A DNA stretch of 64,000 bases from Acetobacter sp. (GCF_022483985.1 NZ_JAKVME010000001.1:2232001-2296000); one strand, 5' to 3'. Shown: positions 20,116 through 30,049, counted from the first letter of the stretch. Program-made: numbers and translations. The notes: generated by a model from the sequence alone, not told the origin.

Positions 20116-20310
20116 GTGTCAGCCAGTCCAGTCAAATTCCTCCGGGATGTAGAAGCCGAGGCCAAAAAGGTCACCTGGCCGTCACGGAAAGCGACGCTGG
20201 TGACAACGGGAGCCGTGCTCGCGATGGCTACGCTCGCTTCAATTTTCTTTTTCGTCGTCGATCAGGCTATCGGACTCGGCGTGCGAGAACTTTTCGGGCT
20301 GGGAGGCTAG
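20116..20310 (+). CDS. secE: Preprotein translocase subunit SecE
   Basis: SecE clamps SecY in the inner-membrane protein-export channel. The product is 64 residues, the short single-helix form: SPVKFLRDVEAEAKKVTWPS is the conserved amphipathic segment with the VTWPSR motif, followed by one transmembrane helix (TTGAVLAMATLASIFFFVVD). The start is GTG at 20116; the frame continues upstream into the tRNA and is not coding there. nusG follows after 9 bases. Confidence 0.95.
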   Translation: MSASPVKFLRDVEAEAKKVTWPSRKATLVTTGAVLAMATLASIFFFVVDQAIGLGVRELFGLGG

Positions 20311-20319
20311 AGGACCGGC

Positions 20320-20850
20320 ATGGCCAAGCGGTGGTACGTCGTTCACGTCTATTCGGGTTTCGAGAAGAAAATCGCCACCCAGATCATGGAAGAGGCTGCC
20401 CAGAAAGGGCTGTCCGACCATATTGAGCAGGTTCTCGTCCCTTCCGAGGAAGTGGTGGAGATCCGTCGTGGCCAGAAGGTCAACTCCGAGCGCAAGTTCT
20501 TCCCCGGATATATTCTGGTGAACATGGAGCTCACGGATGATGCATGGCATCTGGTGAAAGACACTCCCCGAGTGACCGGGTTCCTTGGCTCCAAGACCCG
20601 TCCGAGCCCCATCCCCGCGGCGGAAGCCGAGCGGATCATGAAACAGGCTCAGGAAGGCGTCGAGCGTCCGCGCTCCTCCGTCACCTTCGAGGTTGGCGAG
20701 CAGGTCCGCGTCGCGGACGGTCCGTTCACCTCGTTCAACGGTGTCGTCGAGGAAGTCGACGAAGAGAAACAGCGCCTCAAGGTCAGCGTTTCAATCTTCG
20801 GTCGCTCCACCCCGGTCGATCTGGATTACGGGCAGGTCGAGAAGCTCTGA
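20320..20850 (+). CDS. nusG: Transcription termination/antitermination factor NusG
   Basis: NusG binds RNA polymerase and couples it to Rho or the ribosome. The product is 176 residues. The NGN domain starts KRWYVVHVYSGFEKKIATQI and includes FFPGYILVNMELTDDAWHLV; the KOW domain is VRVADGPFTSFNGVVEEVDE with VDLDYGQVEKL at the end. A terminator follows directly, so the transcript stops here and does not run into ribosomal protein genes. Confidence 0.97.
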   Translation: MAKRWYVVHVYSGFEKKIATQIMEEAAQKGLSDHIEQVLVPSEEVVEIRRGQKVNSERKFFPGYILVNMELTDDAWHLVKDTPRVTGFLGSKTRPSPIPAAEAERIMKQAQEGVERPRSSVTFEVGEQVRVADGPFTSFNGVVEEVDEEKQRLKVSVSIFGRSTPVDLDYGQVEKL

Positions 20851-20874
20851 CCGCCTCTTCGATCCGCATCTAAC

Positions 20875-20908
20875 AAAAAGCCCCGGTTCGAAAGACCGAG
20901 GCTTTTTT
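20875..20908. terminator. Intrinsic terminator after nusG
   Basis: AAAAAGCC and CGGT on the left pair with ACCG and GGCTTTTT on the right, with one C/A mismatch in the stem and a 7-base loop. T6 follows on the plus side. The next gene converges, so it may serve both. Confidence 0.88.
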
Positions 20909-21055
20909 CATTTCTGTGATTTAAAGCCGCACGTCCCGAACCGAAGGGACCACCTTTGCAGGGCAAGAAGGCATCATCACCCGCCTGCCCTGAACGTCGT
21001 CAGACGTTTTACCTGCTGCCGTCGGACGCGCGCCGACGGCAGGCTCACTCTCTTA

Positions 21056-21505
21056 TCAGAGAAGCGAGGAAGCTCTGCTGGTGATGGCCTTGCACACTTT
21101 CTTGCGGACCGCCCCTTTCAGGGAGGACAGGGAAAGCTGGTTGCCGTCAGCAAGCTGTAGCAGCCCCTGCTGACCGGAAGCGTAGGACGTGTCGCCGGTC
21201 ACAGCGGATCTGCCCGTCAGCGTATTCAGCGTGGATTTGGCGGAAGAAACATCGCCGACCAGATCGTTCTGGACGCAATAGCCCAGCAGACCAGCGATAT
21301 TGCCAGAGCTTGCAGAAGAAAGGGACGGAATGCCCAGACTGCCGAGCAGGCCGGATGTGCCGCCCGTCGAGCCCGTCACGCTTTGCAGGGCGCCCTGCCC
21401 TGCTCCCTGGGCAATGCTTCCGAAAGACTGTGCGTGAGCAGCCGATACACCGGCAAATGACAGGCCGGCGATAAGCGCCAGAACGCCAGAACGACGAAAG
21501 ATCAT
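21056..21505 (-). CDS. DUF2501 secreted protein
   Basis: This 149-residue protein has a clear Sec signal peptide (basic FRRSG, hydrophobic VLALIAGLSFAGVS, cleavage after AAHA). The mature part is Gly/Ser-rich, then has the conserved DUF2501 (E. coli YjjA-like) region: IAGLLGYCVQNDLVG, a short helix, and GNQLSLSSLKGAVRKKVCKA near the end, with two conserved cysteines. It is probably periplasmic. The family has no established function. It is convergent with nusG and divergent from asd. Confidence 0.8.
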   Translation of the reverse strand: MIFRRSGVLALIAGLSFAGVSAAHAQSFGSIAQGAGQGALQSVTGSTGGTSGLLGSLGIPSLSSASSGNIAGLLGYCVQNDLVGDVSSAKSTLNTLTGRSAVTGDTSYASGQQGLLQLADGNQLSLSSLKGAVRKKVCKAITSRASSLL

Positions 21506-21831
21506 GGATTTTCCTTCTCAGTAATGCCCCGGCCAGCCAGATACTACCGAAGCCGGGTCAGACTGTTGAACCTTAATAAGGCGGAAAGGCGGCGCAACCA
21601 CGAAGTCAACCGTGAATTACAGGGTTGCTCCTCCCACAACTCTCTCGTGTCGCACGCATCCCGCATGAAGCGGAATACAAGATTTTCCGCATCAGGGTGG
21701 AACAGTATCCCGCACAGGCCCCTTCAAGCCTTGCGATAAGCCTTCCACGCACCACGTTCCTGTTATAGGTGTCGACACGCAATTCTACAGTGGCACGTCC
21801 ACAGTAAGCGTGGATCAGGAGAGGAACTGAG
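21506..21831. other. 326-base intergenic region upstream of asd
   Basis: This stretch holds the divergent promoters of the DUF2501 gene and asd. A short open frame at 21524-21739 has no ribosome-binding site or protein-like composition and is not called. AGGAGAGGAA lies just before the asd ATG. No riboswitch fold that I recognise was seen. Confidence 0.5.
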
Positions 21832-22854
21832 ATGGGTTATCGCGTAGCGGTCGTGGGCGCGACAGGCGCTGTCGGGCGCGAAATACTGAAGACCTTGCAC
21901 GAGCGGGAATTTCCCGTCGACGAGATCGTGGCGCTGGCGTCGCCGCGTTCAACCGGACGCGAAGTGTCTTTCGGGGACCGCACGCTGAAAGTGCAGAATC
22001 TCGAAACGTTCGATTTCGCGGGCTGGGATGTCGCCCTGTTCTCGCCGGGTGCCAGCGTGTCCGCCATTCATGGTCCCCGCGCAGCGAAAGCGGGATGCAT
22101 CGTGGTCGACAACACCTCCCATTTCCGCATGGAGCCGGACGTTCCGCTGGTCGTGCCGGAAGTGAACCCGAACGACCTGAAGAAAGCCAAACGCGGAATC
22201 ATCGCGAATCCGAACTGCTCCACCATCCAGATGGTCGTGGCGCTGAAGCCGCTGCATGACCTGTTTACGGTCAAGCGCGTCGTCGTCGCGACCTATCAGG
22301 CCGTTGCGGGCGCGGGCAAGGACGGTATGGATGAGTTGTTCGCCCAGACCAAGGGCACCTTCGTCAACGATCCGCCGAAGATCGAGCAGTTCCAGAAGCA
22401 GATCGCCTTCAACTGCATTCCGCAGATCGACCGTTTCATGGATGACGGCGCGACCAAGGAAGAGTGGAAGATGACCGTCGAGACGAAAAAGATTCTCGAC
22501 CCGGAGATTCAGGTTCTCGCTACCTGCGTGCGCGTGCCGGTCTTCATCGGCCACTCGGAAGCCGTCGTGGTCGAGTTCGAAGAGCCTGTCGATCTGAAGA
22601 AAGCCCGCGAGGCGCTGCGTGAGGCCGAAGGAGTCGTGCTGCTCGATGAGCGCGAGGACGGCGGCTATGTGACGCCGATCGAGTGCGTGGGCGAAGATGC
22701 AACCTACGTCTCGCGTCTGCGAATCGATCCGACCGTACCCAACGGTCTGGCCTTCTGGTGCGTGTCCGACAATCTGCGGAAGGGCGCAGCCCTGAACGCC
22801 GTGCAGATCGCCGAGACCATGATTGCGCTCGACCTGTTACCAAAACGCAACTAG
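21832..22854 (+). CDS. asd: Aspartate-semialdehyde dehydrogenase
   Basis: Asd reduces aspartyl phosphate to the semialdehyde, the branch-point for lysine, diaminopimelate, threonine and methionine. The product is 340 residues with NADP-binding VVGATGAVGREILKTL at the N-terminus, the catalytic Cys in IANPNCSTIQMVVAL near residue 130, and TYQAVAGAGKDGMDEL. The downstream active-site region is IGHSEAVVVEFEEP. AGGAGAGG precedes the ATG. The gene is single, and the next operon (sdh) starts 267 bases later. Confidence 0.96.
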   Translation: MGYRVAVVGATGAVGREILKTLHEREFPVDEIVALASPRSTGREVSFGDRTLKVQNLETFDFAGWDVALFSPGASVSAIHGPRAAKAGCIVVDNTSHFRMEPDVPLVVPEVNPNDLKKAKRGIIANPNCSTIQMVVALKPLHDLFTVKRVVVATYQAVAGAGKDGMDELFAQTKGTFVNDPPKIEQFQKQIAFNCIPQIDRFMDDGATKEEWKMTVETKKILDPEIQVLATCVRVPVFIGHSEAVVVEFEEPVDLKKAREALREAEGVVLLDEREDGGYVTPIECVGEDATYVSRLRIDPTVPNGLAFWCVSDNLRKGAALNAVQIAETMIALDLLPKRN

Positions 22855-23121
22855 CCGACCAGCCGGTCACGCGGGATTGATGTGACCGGACAATCAAACG
22901 ACTGTTTTGTGCGGTTTATACCTGTCAGAACAGTCGGGACATCATCTGTCACGGAGAGTCATCCTCTCCGGGCAGACCGTTCGACATGCAAAACGTGAGC
23001 CTCCCTCTCGGTCTCGTGTTTCCCTGTTCAATTGACCCCGAAAACCCTGCGGCGTAGGACCGATTCCAGAACAGCGCCGTGTTTCGTGCGGCGTTTACAT
23101 GGACGAGATGACGAGGCGACG

Positions 23122-23598
23122 ATGCAGGATGTCCGGGAAGCGCTCTATGTGGGGAGCCGAAGTGACGGCGCTCTAATCCGACGACCGATGTCACCGCATC
23201 TTCAGGTCTATAAAATGCGCCTGTCGATGTTTCTTTCCATTTCGAACCGAATTACGGGTGTGGTGGCGACCGGCGGTTCAGCACTGGGTGTCTTCTGGCT
23301 GGCGGCCCTTGCAAAAGGACCGAAATCCTTTGAAAGCGCCCGCAAGGTGACAGGCAATCCACTGGGTCAGCTCGTGCTGTTCGGATGGATCTTCTCACTG
23401 GTCTGGCACACGGTCGGTGGCCTTCGCCACTTTATCTGGGATGCGGGCCACCGCTACGACAAAAAGGAACTGAACGAGGACGGTCCGGTTGCGCTCGGCG
23501 TGATCGCCGGTGTGGGTCTGACGCTCGCCACCTCCCTGCTCGGCGTGTCCTGCTGTCGCGCCCGGCGTCGCGCCAAGCTGCTGAAGAAGGTTTCCTGA
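23122..23598 (+). CDS. sdhC: Succinate dehydrogenase cytochrome b556 subunit
   Basis: SdhC is one of the two membrane anchors of complex II and helps bind haem and quinone. The product is 158 residues from the ATG at 23122, which has GAGG upstream; the frame is open for 30 codons more. The signature RRPMSPHLQVYKMRLSMFLS plus SISNRITGV near residue 25 carries the quinone-site Ser and Arg, and WHTVGGLRHFIWDAGH contains the haem-ligand His. Three membrane helices are visible. About 20 extra residues precede the conserved part. First gene of sdhCDAB. Confidence 0.95.
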   Translation: MQDVREALYVGSRSDGALIRRPMSPHLQVYKMRLSMFLSISNRITGVVATGGSALGVFWLAALAKGPKSFESARKVTGNPLGQLVLFGWIFSLVWHTVGGLRHFIWDAGHRYDKKELNEDGPVALGVIAGVGLTLATSLLGVSCCRARRRAKLLKKVS

Positions 23599-23599
23599 G

Positions 23600-24019
23600 A
23601 TGAATGCAACGTCTCCCACGCATCATACCGTGATGCGCTCACAGCTGGGACGCGCCCGTGGCCTTGGTTCCGGTCACTCCGGCACCGATCACTGGATTGT
23701 GGAGCGCGTTTCAGCAGCCAGTCTGCTGCCGCTCTCCGGCTGGTTTGTCATCCAGATGTTCCGTCTTGGTGGCGCTGACTATGAGCAGGTCGCCAAGTGG
23801 GGCGGCAAGCCGGTCAACGCGACTCTTCTCGCCGCGCTGGTCGCCTCCAGCTTCTATCACGCTGAAGTCGGGTTGCAGGTGATCGTGGACGATTATGTGC
23901 ATGGCAAGGCTCATGCCCCCACAAAACTGCTCGTCAAGATCGGCACAGGACTTCTTGGTCTGCTCGGCATCGTCTCGGTGCTGAAACTGGCCCTTGGTCG
24001 CCCTGCCTCCAAAGGCTGA
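23600..24019 (+). CDS. sdhD: Succinate dehydrogenase membrane anchor subunit
   Basis: This is the second membrane anchor of complex II, 139 residues and three helices. HWIVERVSAASLLPLSGWFV opens the first helix, and FYHAEVGLQVIVDDYVHG contains the haem-ligand His and the conserved Asp-Asp-Tyr. Its ATG starts one base after the sdhC stop codon, so translation is coupled. The N-terminal 25 residues are soluble and rich in His, Ser and Gly. Confidence 0.95.
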   Translation: MNATSPTHHTVMRSQLGRARGLGSGHSGTDHWIVERVSAASLLPLSGWFVIQMFRLGGADYEQVAKWGGKPVNATLLAALVASSFYHAEVGLQVIVDDYVHGKAHAPTKLLVKIGTGLLGLLGIVSVLKLALGRPASKG

Positions 24020-24103
24020 TCACCGCTGACCGGCGTGGCCAGCGGGCCGCGCCGGTTTTTCTGATGCACTGACTGGTCGCAAGACAACGGGAGCGCCGTC
24101 ACT

Positions 24104-25915
24104 ATGAACGCTAATTCCTCTCCTTCCCGGGGGGCCTACCGCATTGTTGATCACGCCTATGACGTGGTCGTGGTTGGCGCCGGCGGGTCGGGCCTCCGCG
24201 CAACTCTGGGCATGGGCGCTGCCGGCCTGTCCACCGCCTGCGTGACGAAAGTCTTCCCCACCCGCAGCCATACCGTGGCCGCGCAGGGTGGCATCGGCGC
24301 GTCTCTCGGCAACATGGCCGAAGATAACTGGCGCTGGCACATGTACGACACCGTGAAGGGGTCGGACTGGCTGGGCGATCAGGACGCGATCGAGTTCATG
24401 TGCCGCGAGGCGGTTCCCGCCGTGCACGAACTCGAACATTTCGGCGTGCCTTTTTCCCGCACCGAGCAGGGCAAGATCTATCAGCGTCCCTTCGGCGGTC
24501 ACATGAGCGAGTATGGCAAGGCTCCGGTGCCCCGCGCCTGCGCCGCCGCCGACCGCACGGGCCATGCGATCCTGCACACGCTGTATCAGCAGTGCCTGAA
24601 GCATAATGTCGAGTTCTTCGTCGAATATTTCGCCATCGACCTCATCATGGATGATGAGGGCGCCTGTCGCGGCGTGATGGCGTGGTGTCAGGATGACGGC
24701 ACGATCCACCGCTTCAACGCGAAGATGGTTGTTCTGGCGACGGGCGGCTACGGTCGCGCGTGGCAGTCCTGCACCTCGGCCCACACCTGCACGGGTGACG
24801 GCGGCGGCATGGTCATGCGCGCCGGTCTCCCGACGCAGGACATGGAGTTCGTGCAGTTCCATCCGACCGGCATCTATCCGGCGGGCTGCCTGCTGACCGA
24901 AGGCTGCCGTGGTGAAGGCGCTTATCTGACCAACTCCGAAGGCGAGCGCTTCATGGAGCGTTATGCGCCGACGGCGAAGGATCTGGCCTCCCGTGACGTG
25001 GTCTCCCGCGCCATGACGCTGGAGATCAAGGAAGGTCGTGGCTGCGGCACGAAGCAGGACCACATCATGATGCATCTGGAGCATCTTGGCTCCGACCTGC
25101 TGCATGAACGTCTGCCGGGCATCATCGAGACCTCCCGCATCTTCGCCGGTGTGGATGTGACGAAGGAGCCGGTGCCGGTTCTGCCGACCGTTCACTACAA
25201 CATGGGTGGTATTCCGACGAACATTCACGGCGAAGTGGTCCGTCCGACGGACGACAACCCGGATGCCGTCGTGCCCGGTCTGATGGCCGTTGGCGAGGCC
25301 GCCTGCGTGTCCGTCCATGGCGCGAACCGTCTGGGCACAAACTCGCTGCTCGATCTGATCGTCTTCGGTCGCGCCGCTGCGAAGCGCGCCGCCGAGATCG
25401 TCAAGCCGGCCGACTTCGTGAAGCCGCTGCCTGCCGGTGCGGGTGAATACGCCCTCGATCGTCTGGATCGCGTGCGGCACGCCAAGGGTGACACCCGCGT
25501 CTCCGAACTGCGTGACCGTCTCCAGCGTGACATGCAGACCCATGCCGCCGTGTTCCGCACGGAAGAGAGCATGAAGGAAGGCTGTGACAAGATTCAGGAA
25601 ATCTGGAAAGCCAAGGACGACATGTCCGTCGCCGACCGTTCCCTGATCTGGAACAGCGACCTGATGGAAGCGCTCGAATTCGAGAACCTTCTTGGCAATG
25701 CGACGGCGACGCTGGAAAGCGGACTGGTGCGTCATGAAAGCCGAGGCGCCCATGCCCGTGACGATTTCCCTGATCGTGACGACAAGGAATGGATGAAGCA
25801 CAGCGTTTCATGGCTGGACGACAAGGGCGGCACGAAGATGACCTATCGTCCCGTGCATATGAAGACGCTGACCGATGAGGTCGAAGTCTTCCCGCCCAAG
25901 AAGCGCGTCTACTAA
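24104..25915 (+). CDS. sdhA: Succinate dehydrogenase flavoprotein subunit
   Basis: SdhA oxidises succinate to fumarate in the TCA cycle. The product is 603 residues. [16 protein letters not shown] is the FAD-binding dinucleotide fold and [16 protein letters not shown] contains the His that carries covalent FAD. The active-site regions [20 protein letters not shown] and [10 protein letters not shown] are intact. The protein ends with a [15 protein letters not shown] and FPPKKRVY tail. A long open frame on the opposite strand is an antisense artefact of codon bias. Confidence 0.97.
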   Translation: MNANSSPSRGAYRIVDHAYDVVVVGAGGSGLRATLGMGAAGLSTACVTKVFPTRSHTVAAQGGIGASLGNMAEDNWRWHMYDTVKGSDWLGDQDAIEFMCREAVPAVHELEHFGVPFSRTEQGKIYQRPFGGHMSEYGKAPVPRACAAADRTGHAILHTLYQQCLKHNVEFFVEYFAIDLIMDDEGACRGVMAWCQDDGTIHRFNAKMVVLATGGYGRAWQSCTSAHTCTGDGGGMVMRAGLPTQDMEFVQFHPTGIYPAGCLLTEGCRGEGAYLTNSEGERFMERYAPTAKDLASRDVVSRAMTLEIKEGRGCGTKQDHIMMHLEHLGSDLLHERLPGIIETSRIFAGVDVTKEPVPVLPTVHYNMGGIPTNIHGEVVRPTDDNPDAVVPGLMAVGEAACVSVHGANRLGTNSLLDLIVFGRAAAKRAAEIVKPADFVKPLPAGAGEYALDRLDRVRHAKGDTRVSELRDRLQRDMQTHAAVFRTEESMKEGCDKIQEIWKAKDDMSVADRSLIWNSDLMEALEFENLLGNATATLESGLVRHESRGAHARDDFPDRDDKEWMKHSVSWLDDKGGTKMTYRPVHMKTLTDEVEVFPPKKRVY

Positions 25916-25943
25916 CCCACCGTCAGACAAGGGAGACTGAAAC

Positions 25944-26726
25944 ATGGTCGAACTGAGACTTCCGCGTAACAGCACGGTGGGCAAGGGGCAGTTTTTCCCT
26001 GCCCCGGCCAGCGCCAAAAACGTGCGGACTTTCAAGATCTATCGCTGGACGCCGGATGACGACAGCAATCCGGTGATGGATACGTATGAGATCGACATCG
26101 ACGCCATCGGGCCGATGGTTCTCGATGCGCTGATTCACATCAAGAACGATGTCGATCCGACACTGACGTTCCGCCGCTCCTGCCGTGAAGGCATCTGCGG
26201 TTCCTGCGCGATGAACATTGACGGCGAAAACACGCTCGCGTGCCTCAAGCCGATTCAGGACATGAAGGGGGATATTCTCATCAATCCCCTGCCTCACATG
26301 CCCATCGTGAAGGATCTCGTATCCAACCTCGACGGTGCCTATGCGCAGCTCCGCTCCATCGAACCCTGGATGAAGGCCGACAGCGCCTCACCGCCGGATG
26401 GCGAGCGTCTCCAGTCTCCGGAAGAGCGCGCCAAGCTGGACGGCATGTGGGAGTGCATCCTGTGCTTCTGCTGCACGACCTCCTGCCCGTCCTACTGGTG
26501 GAACGGCGACCGTTACCTCGGTCCGGCCACTCTGCTGGCGGCGTATCGCTGGATCGCGGACAGCCGTGACGAGCATCAGGGCGATCGCCTCGACTCGCTG
26601 GAAGACACCTTCAAGCTCTATGCGTGCCGCACGATCATGAACTGCACGCAGACCTGTCCGAAGGGCCTCAATCCCGCCAAGGCTATTGGCCGGATCAAGG
26701 AGCTTCAGGTCGAGCGCAAGCTCTGA
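25944..26726 (+). CDS. sdhB: Succinate dehydrogenase iron-sulfur subunit
   Basis: SdhB carries electrons from FAD to quinone. The product is 260 residues. The [2Fe-2S] ligands are in [16 protein letters not shown] and the nearby NTLACLKPI, the [4Fe-4S] and [3Fe-4S] ligands in [16 protein letters not shown] and [16 protein letters not shown]. The ATG follows a GGGAGA site. It ends the operon and is followed by a strong terminator; no sdhE gene is next to it. Confidence 0.97.
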   Translation: MVELRLPRNSTVGKGQFFPAPASAKNVRTFKIYRWTPDDDSNPVMDTYEIDIDAIGPMVLDALIHIKNDVDPTLTFRRSCREGICGSCAMNIDGENTLACLKPIQDMKGDILINPLPHMPIVKDLVSNLDGAYAQLRSIEPWMKADSASPPDGERLQSPEERAKLDGMWECILCFCCTTSCPSYWWNGDRYLGPATLLAAYRWIADSRDEHQGDRLDSLEDTFKLYACRTIMNCTQTCPKGLNPAKAIGRIKELQVERKL

Positions 26727-26751
26727 TCTGCTGATCCAGCACTGAATGAAG

Positions 26752-26784
26752 AACGCCGGAAGGTTCTCCCTTCCGGCGTTTTTT
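26752..26784 (+). terminator. Intrinsic terminator after sdhB
   Basis: A 12-bp stem, AACGCCGGAAGG with CCTTCCGGCGTT, around a short loop, followed by a T run that extends to 26784. Confidence 0.93.
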
Positions 26785-27032
26785 ATGGCGGGTATTTGTA
26801 GAAACCGGTCCACAGATGCCATGCACGGCGTCTCGCGAGCCTACGTCGCATCCCGCCAGAAGAAACAGTAGCTGTAGTCTCTGCAAACATGCGCTCTGTT
26901 CCCGGCTTTCCATCCGGCCAAACGTAACAGAACGAAACATTTCCGCTCAAATCTTGAATTCCGGACAAGTCTCCCGTTTTCCAAAGAACCTTTTAACCAT
27001 CTTTGCCGCATCAGTCTGGGTATTCAGAAAGC
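26785..27032. other. Intergenic region upstream of the Rieske oxygenase gene
   Basis: About 250 bases between the sdh terminator and the next gene. Short frames on both strands lack ribosome-binding sites. The region must contain the promoter of the oxygenase gene, but no clear -35/-10 pair stands out. Confidence 0.4.
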
Positions 27033-28166
27033 ATGCGAGATTTCATGGCCTTTTATCCCTTCATAGAGTCCAGGCAGGCTTACCCGCGGAATCAGTGGTA
27101 TGTCGCAGCATGGAGCCATGAAATCGGCGCAGCGCCCCTGATGCGAACGATTGCGGGTGAACGCATCATTCTGTTCCGTGAGCGGTCGGGCGCCGTCAGG
27201 GCTGTATCAGCTCTCTGCCCTCACCGGCAGATGCCGCTGGAAACAGCGGAAATCGTCAACGATCAGATCATCTGTCCCTATCATGGCGCAGCCTTTGGTT
27301 CCGACGGCGTGTGTACGCATCTGCCGTTTCAGAAACATGTCCCCGCAGGCATGGATCTGAAAGCGTTTCATGCTGTGGAACACGCGCCCTTTATCTGGCT
27401 CTGGGTTGGCGAAGAAGAAGCGCCTGATCTCAGTCGGTTGCCATTTGCACGCAGTCTGCAACCCGAGAGTGGCCAAACCCTTCTCTTCGGGATGAAGACT
27501 TTCCACGTGCGGGCGAGATCACAGATTGTCCTCGAAAACCTTTTTGACCAGTCTCATATCAGTTTTACGCACCCGCTCTCGCTCGGACAGCGCTGCGCTG
27601 AAAACGGTCCAACCAAACCTGCCGAAATCATTGATGAGAAAAACCATCTGAGCTTCACGCGCCTCTCTCCGGCGAAGGACACAGACGAAGCCCTCCACGC
27701 CCTGTTCCCTACCCTCAGTTCACAGACGCGGATCAGAAGCCGCTCGGAACTTTTTGGCGTTGCACTGGTCATAGCCGCTGGTTCCGAAATCATTGCCTGC
27801 GATGAGGAAGGCGAACCGACATCCAGCGTAGGTGATCTGGTTTTTTTCCATGCCATCACACCGGAAACCGATTACAGCACCCATTACTTTGCCGGGATCA
27901 TGCGAAATTTCGCACTGAACGATAAAGACATTTCCAACAGTTACGCAGAACGCAACGATCAGGTTGTGAATGAGGACGTCAGGGTTCTGGAAGCGATAGA
28001 ACCCTGCCTTGCAGACGCTGACGCGGCCCATGAACCGAATTTCGTGACGGACGCCGCTGCCGTGCGTGTACGCCGCCGGATTGAGGCTCTTATGGAAAAA
28101 GCTCCGTCGGACCCCGTGTATGAACCTGCCAGCTTGTTACCAGAACAGATGAAATACGAAGCCTGA
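27033..28166 (+). CDS. Rieske non-haem iron oxygenase, alpha subunit
   Basis: The product is 377 residues from the ATG at 27033; ATG at 27045 is possible. The N-terminal Rieske domain has both cluster motifs, CPHRQMPL and CPYHGAAF, separated by the usual 17-residue spacing, near residues 54 and 74. The C-terminal catalytic domain contains the iron-binding ENLFDQSHISFTHPLSLG with two His. It resembles vanillate O-demethylase and phenoxybenzoate-type oxygenases, which hydroxylate or demethylate aromatic rings. The needed reductase is not adjacent, so it must borrow electrons from a partner encoded elsewhere. The substrate is unknown. Confidence 0.88.
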   Translation: MRDFMAFYPFIESRQAYPRNQWYVAAWSHEIGAAPLMRTIAGERIILFRERSGAVRAVSALCPHRQMPLETAEIVNDQIICPYHGAAFGSDGVCTHLPFQKHVPAGMDLKAFHAVEHAPFIWLWVGEEEAPDLSRLPFARSLQPESGQTLLFGMKTFHVRARSQIVLENLFDQSHISFTHPLSLGQRCAENGPTKPAEIIDEKNHLSFTRLSPAKDTDEALHALFPTLSSQTRIRSRSELFGVALVIAAGSEIIACDEEGEPTSSVGDLVFFHAITPETDYSTHYFAGIMRNFALNDKDISNSYAERNDQVVNEDVRVLEAIEPCLADADAAHEPNFVTDAAAVRVRRRIEALMEKAPSDPVYEPASLLPEQMKYEA

Positions 28167-28437
28167 AAAATAATTCCTCATCAAATATTTTGAAAAATCG
28201 ATATCAAAAAAGCCTTGAGGTTTTATCCGAAACCCGTTGACGACATGATTTCCAGAAGTCGCCAGCATTATGGCGGACCTGATGGCAGAGGAAAGCTTTG
28301 ACGCGCACCAATTCCTGCCATTGAAAAACATGATTATACCTGTTCTCCTGACGTGAGGATGACTCTTCACACACGGAACAGGGTACAAAAACAGCAATGC
28401 AGTTCTTATACTCACGCTCTTCATCCCACACCCGGCG

Positions 28438-29538
28438 ATGAAAAACGTACGTTTTGACGCGTTGCAGTCCGTGCGTGGACTGGCCGCACTGGTCGTTGTG
28501 CTGAGGCATGTTCTCGCCTGCTATCCCCTGTCGAGTCATGCCGCGTCAGTCATCGTCTTCTTTCTTTTCAACTCTCCCGCCGCTGTCACGCTCTTTTTCG
28601 TTCTCAGCGGATTTGTCCTTACACACTCGCTCGTGGGACAGAGCTTTACCGTAAAGACCGTCCTGACCTTCTGGACACGTCGCGTCTTTCGCATTCTGCC
28701 TGCGCTGGTTGTCGTCACGCTGCTGTCGGCTCTTTTTACACGCACTCCATTCGCAAGCTGGCCGGTGGCGGGAAGCGACCCGTCAATGGAAGCACTGCTT
28801 CCTCATGACATGCCCCTGTCGCTCACATTACTGGCAAAATGCCTTGCCTCGGTTTCCAGCGCACTGGTGCCGCAGAACTGGACCGTCGCCGTCGAACTGA
28901 TCGCGGCTCTCTTTTTTCCCTTTCTCTGGGCGTCCAGCCGCAATGAAAGCCGGATTTTCCTTCCTGTCGTGCTGTCTGCCCTGCTCCTTTCCCTCTGTGC
29001 GCCATCAGGCGGCAAGGGGCTTCCCTTTATTTACGGATTCAGTTTCGTTGTGGGGATCATTGCCTATCGGGGCTGGCAGAACACGAACATCATGCTCACA
29101 TCCACCGGGATCGTGCTGGCGGCGGTCGGCATGTCGCTTCCCACCACACTGCTGACCGAGCCGGAAACACTGGGCGCGATATTCAACGCTCCGAAGCTGG
29201 TTATTCCGGAGGCTGTCTGCGCGGGCTTTCTGCTGTTCGGTCTGGCCCGCAACGGCCCGATCGCAACCCTGCTTTCAAACAGGGCGCTGCTCTGGCTTGG
29301 CGATATTTCGTTCAGCCTGTATCTCGTGCATTTTCTGGTCATCGCCATCGCAGGACGACTGCTTTCCCCTGCGCTTCCGGCGTTTTCAATGCCGGTGCGG
29401 GAAGGTATGGTTTTCTGTCTGACCCTGCTGATCGGACTACCTGTGAGCCATCTGCTGTATGAGAAGGTGGAAAAACCGGCGAACCGGTTGGGTTACCGGA
29501 TTTCCCGCCTCTTTCAGTCATCACGCAAGGCTTTCTGA
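28438..29538 (+). CDS. Acyltransferase family 3 membrane protein
   Basis: This is a 366-residue integral membrane protein with about ten helices. It has the acyltransferase-3 start DALQSVRGLAALVVVLRHVL, with the catalytic-type His, then TLFFVLSGFVLTHS and FWTRRVFRILPALVV, and ends with ISFSLYLVHFLVIAIAG plus a final helix. The family moves acetyl or other acyl groups onto sugars of O-antigen, exopolysaccharide or peptidoglycan. It stands alone with a 270-base upstream gap. A second member lies at the right end of the window. Confidence 0.9.
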   Translation: MKNVRFDALQSVRGLAALVVVLRHVLACYPLSSHAASVIVFFLFNSPAAVTLFFVLSGFVLTHSLVGQSFTVKTVLTFWTRRVFRILPALVVVTLLSALFTRTPFASWPVAGSDPSMEALLPHDMPLSLTLLAKCLASVSSALVPQNWTVAVELIAALFFPFLWASSRNESRIFLPVVLSALLLSLCAPSGGKGLPFIYGFSFVVGIIAYRGWQNTNIMLTSTGIVLAAVGMSLPTTLLTEPETLGAIFNAPKLVIPEAVCAGFLLFGLARNGPIATLLSNRALLWLGDISFSLYLVHFLVIAIAGRLLSPALPAFSMPVREGMVFCLTLLIGLPVSHLLYEKVEKPANRLGYRISRLFQSSRKAF

Positions 29539-29582
29539 ACCGGCCTGAACCGGCTCAGCCCCTACGCGCCATTTTCGGAAAA

Positions 29583-29930
29583 TCAGACCTTCTTCACGAA
29601 CTCGGATTTCAGGTTCATCGCGCCAAAACCGGGAATCTTGCAGGCGATATCATGTCCATCCGTCCCGTCGACAAGACGGATTCCCTTGACCTTGGTGCCA
29701 CCTTTCACGACCTGCGATGATCCCTTGATCTTCAGATCCTTGATGACGCTCACCGTATCGCCATCCGCCAGCACATTGCCGTTGGCGTCACGGATCACGC
29801 GTTCACCCTGCTCTCCGGCTTCCGCAGCCTCGCCAGTCCATTCATGAGCGCATTCCGGGCAGATCCAGAGAGGACCGTCCTGATACACATGCGCCGATCC
29901 GCATTTCGGGCATTTCAGGGTTTCGCTCAT
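29583..29930 (-). CDS. yjdM: PhnA/YjdM family zinc-ribbon protein
   Basis: This 115-residue protein has an N-terminal zinc ribbon ([10 protein letters not shown] and [11 protein letters not shown], four Cys) followed by the PhnA domain: [40 protein letters not shown] and a [19 protein letters not shown] end. E. coli YjdM was named PhnA for phosphonate use, but no enzyme activity is established. The ATG at 29930 has GGAGAG upstream; the frame extends 26 codons further without support. It is convergent with the acyltransferase gene. Confidence 0.9.
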   Translation of the reverse strand: MSETLKCPKCGSAHVYQDGPLWICPECAHEWTGEAAEAGEQGERVIRDANGNVLADGDTVSVIKDLKIKGSSQVVKGGTKVKGIRLVDGTDGHDIACKIPGFGAMNLKSEFVKKV

Positions 29931-30049
29931 CTCGCACTCTCCGTTACTGACAGACGCAGGGTGCGTCTTCGCGGATGCAGGCATGACAAACCGACGCCCC
30001 TGATACAAGCCTGCGTCCCTCCAGAAAGGCAGATTTCACATCTGACCGT

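Noticed and set aside
24020..25801. Long open frame on the minus strand (593 codons)
   Set aside because: It is antisense to sdhA, whose motifs are unmistakable; the frame stays open because of strong GC codon bias.
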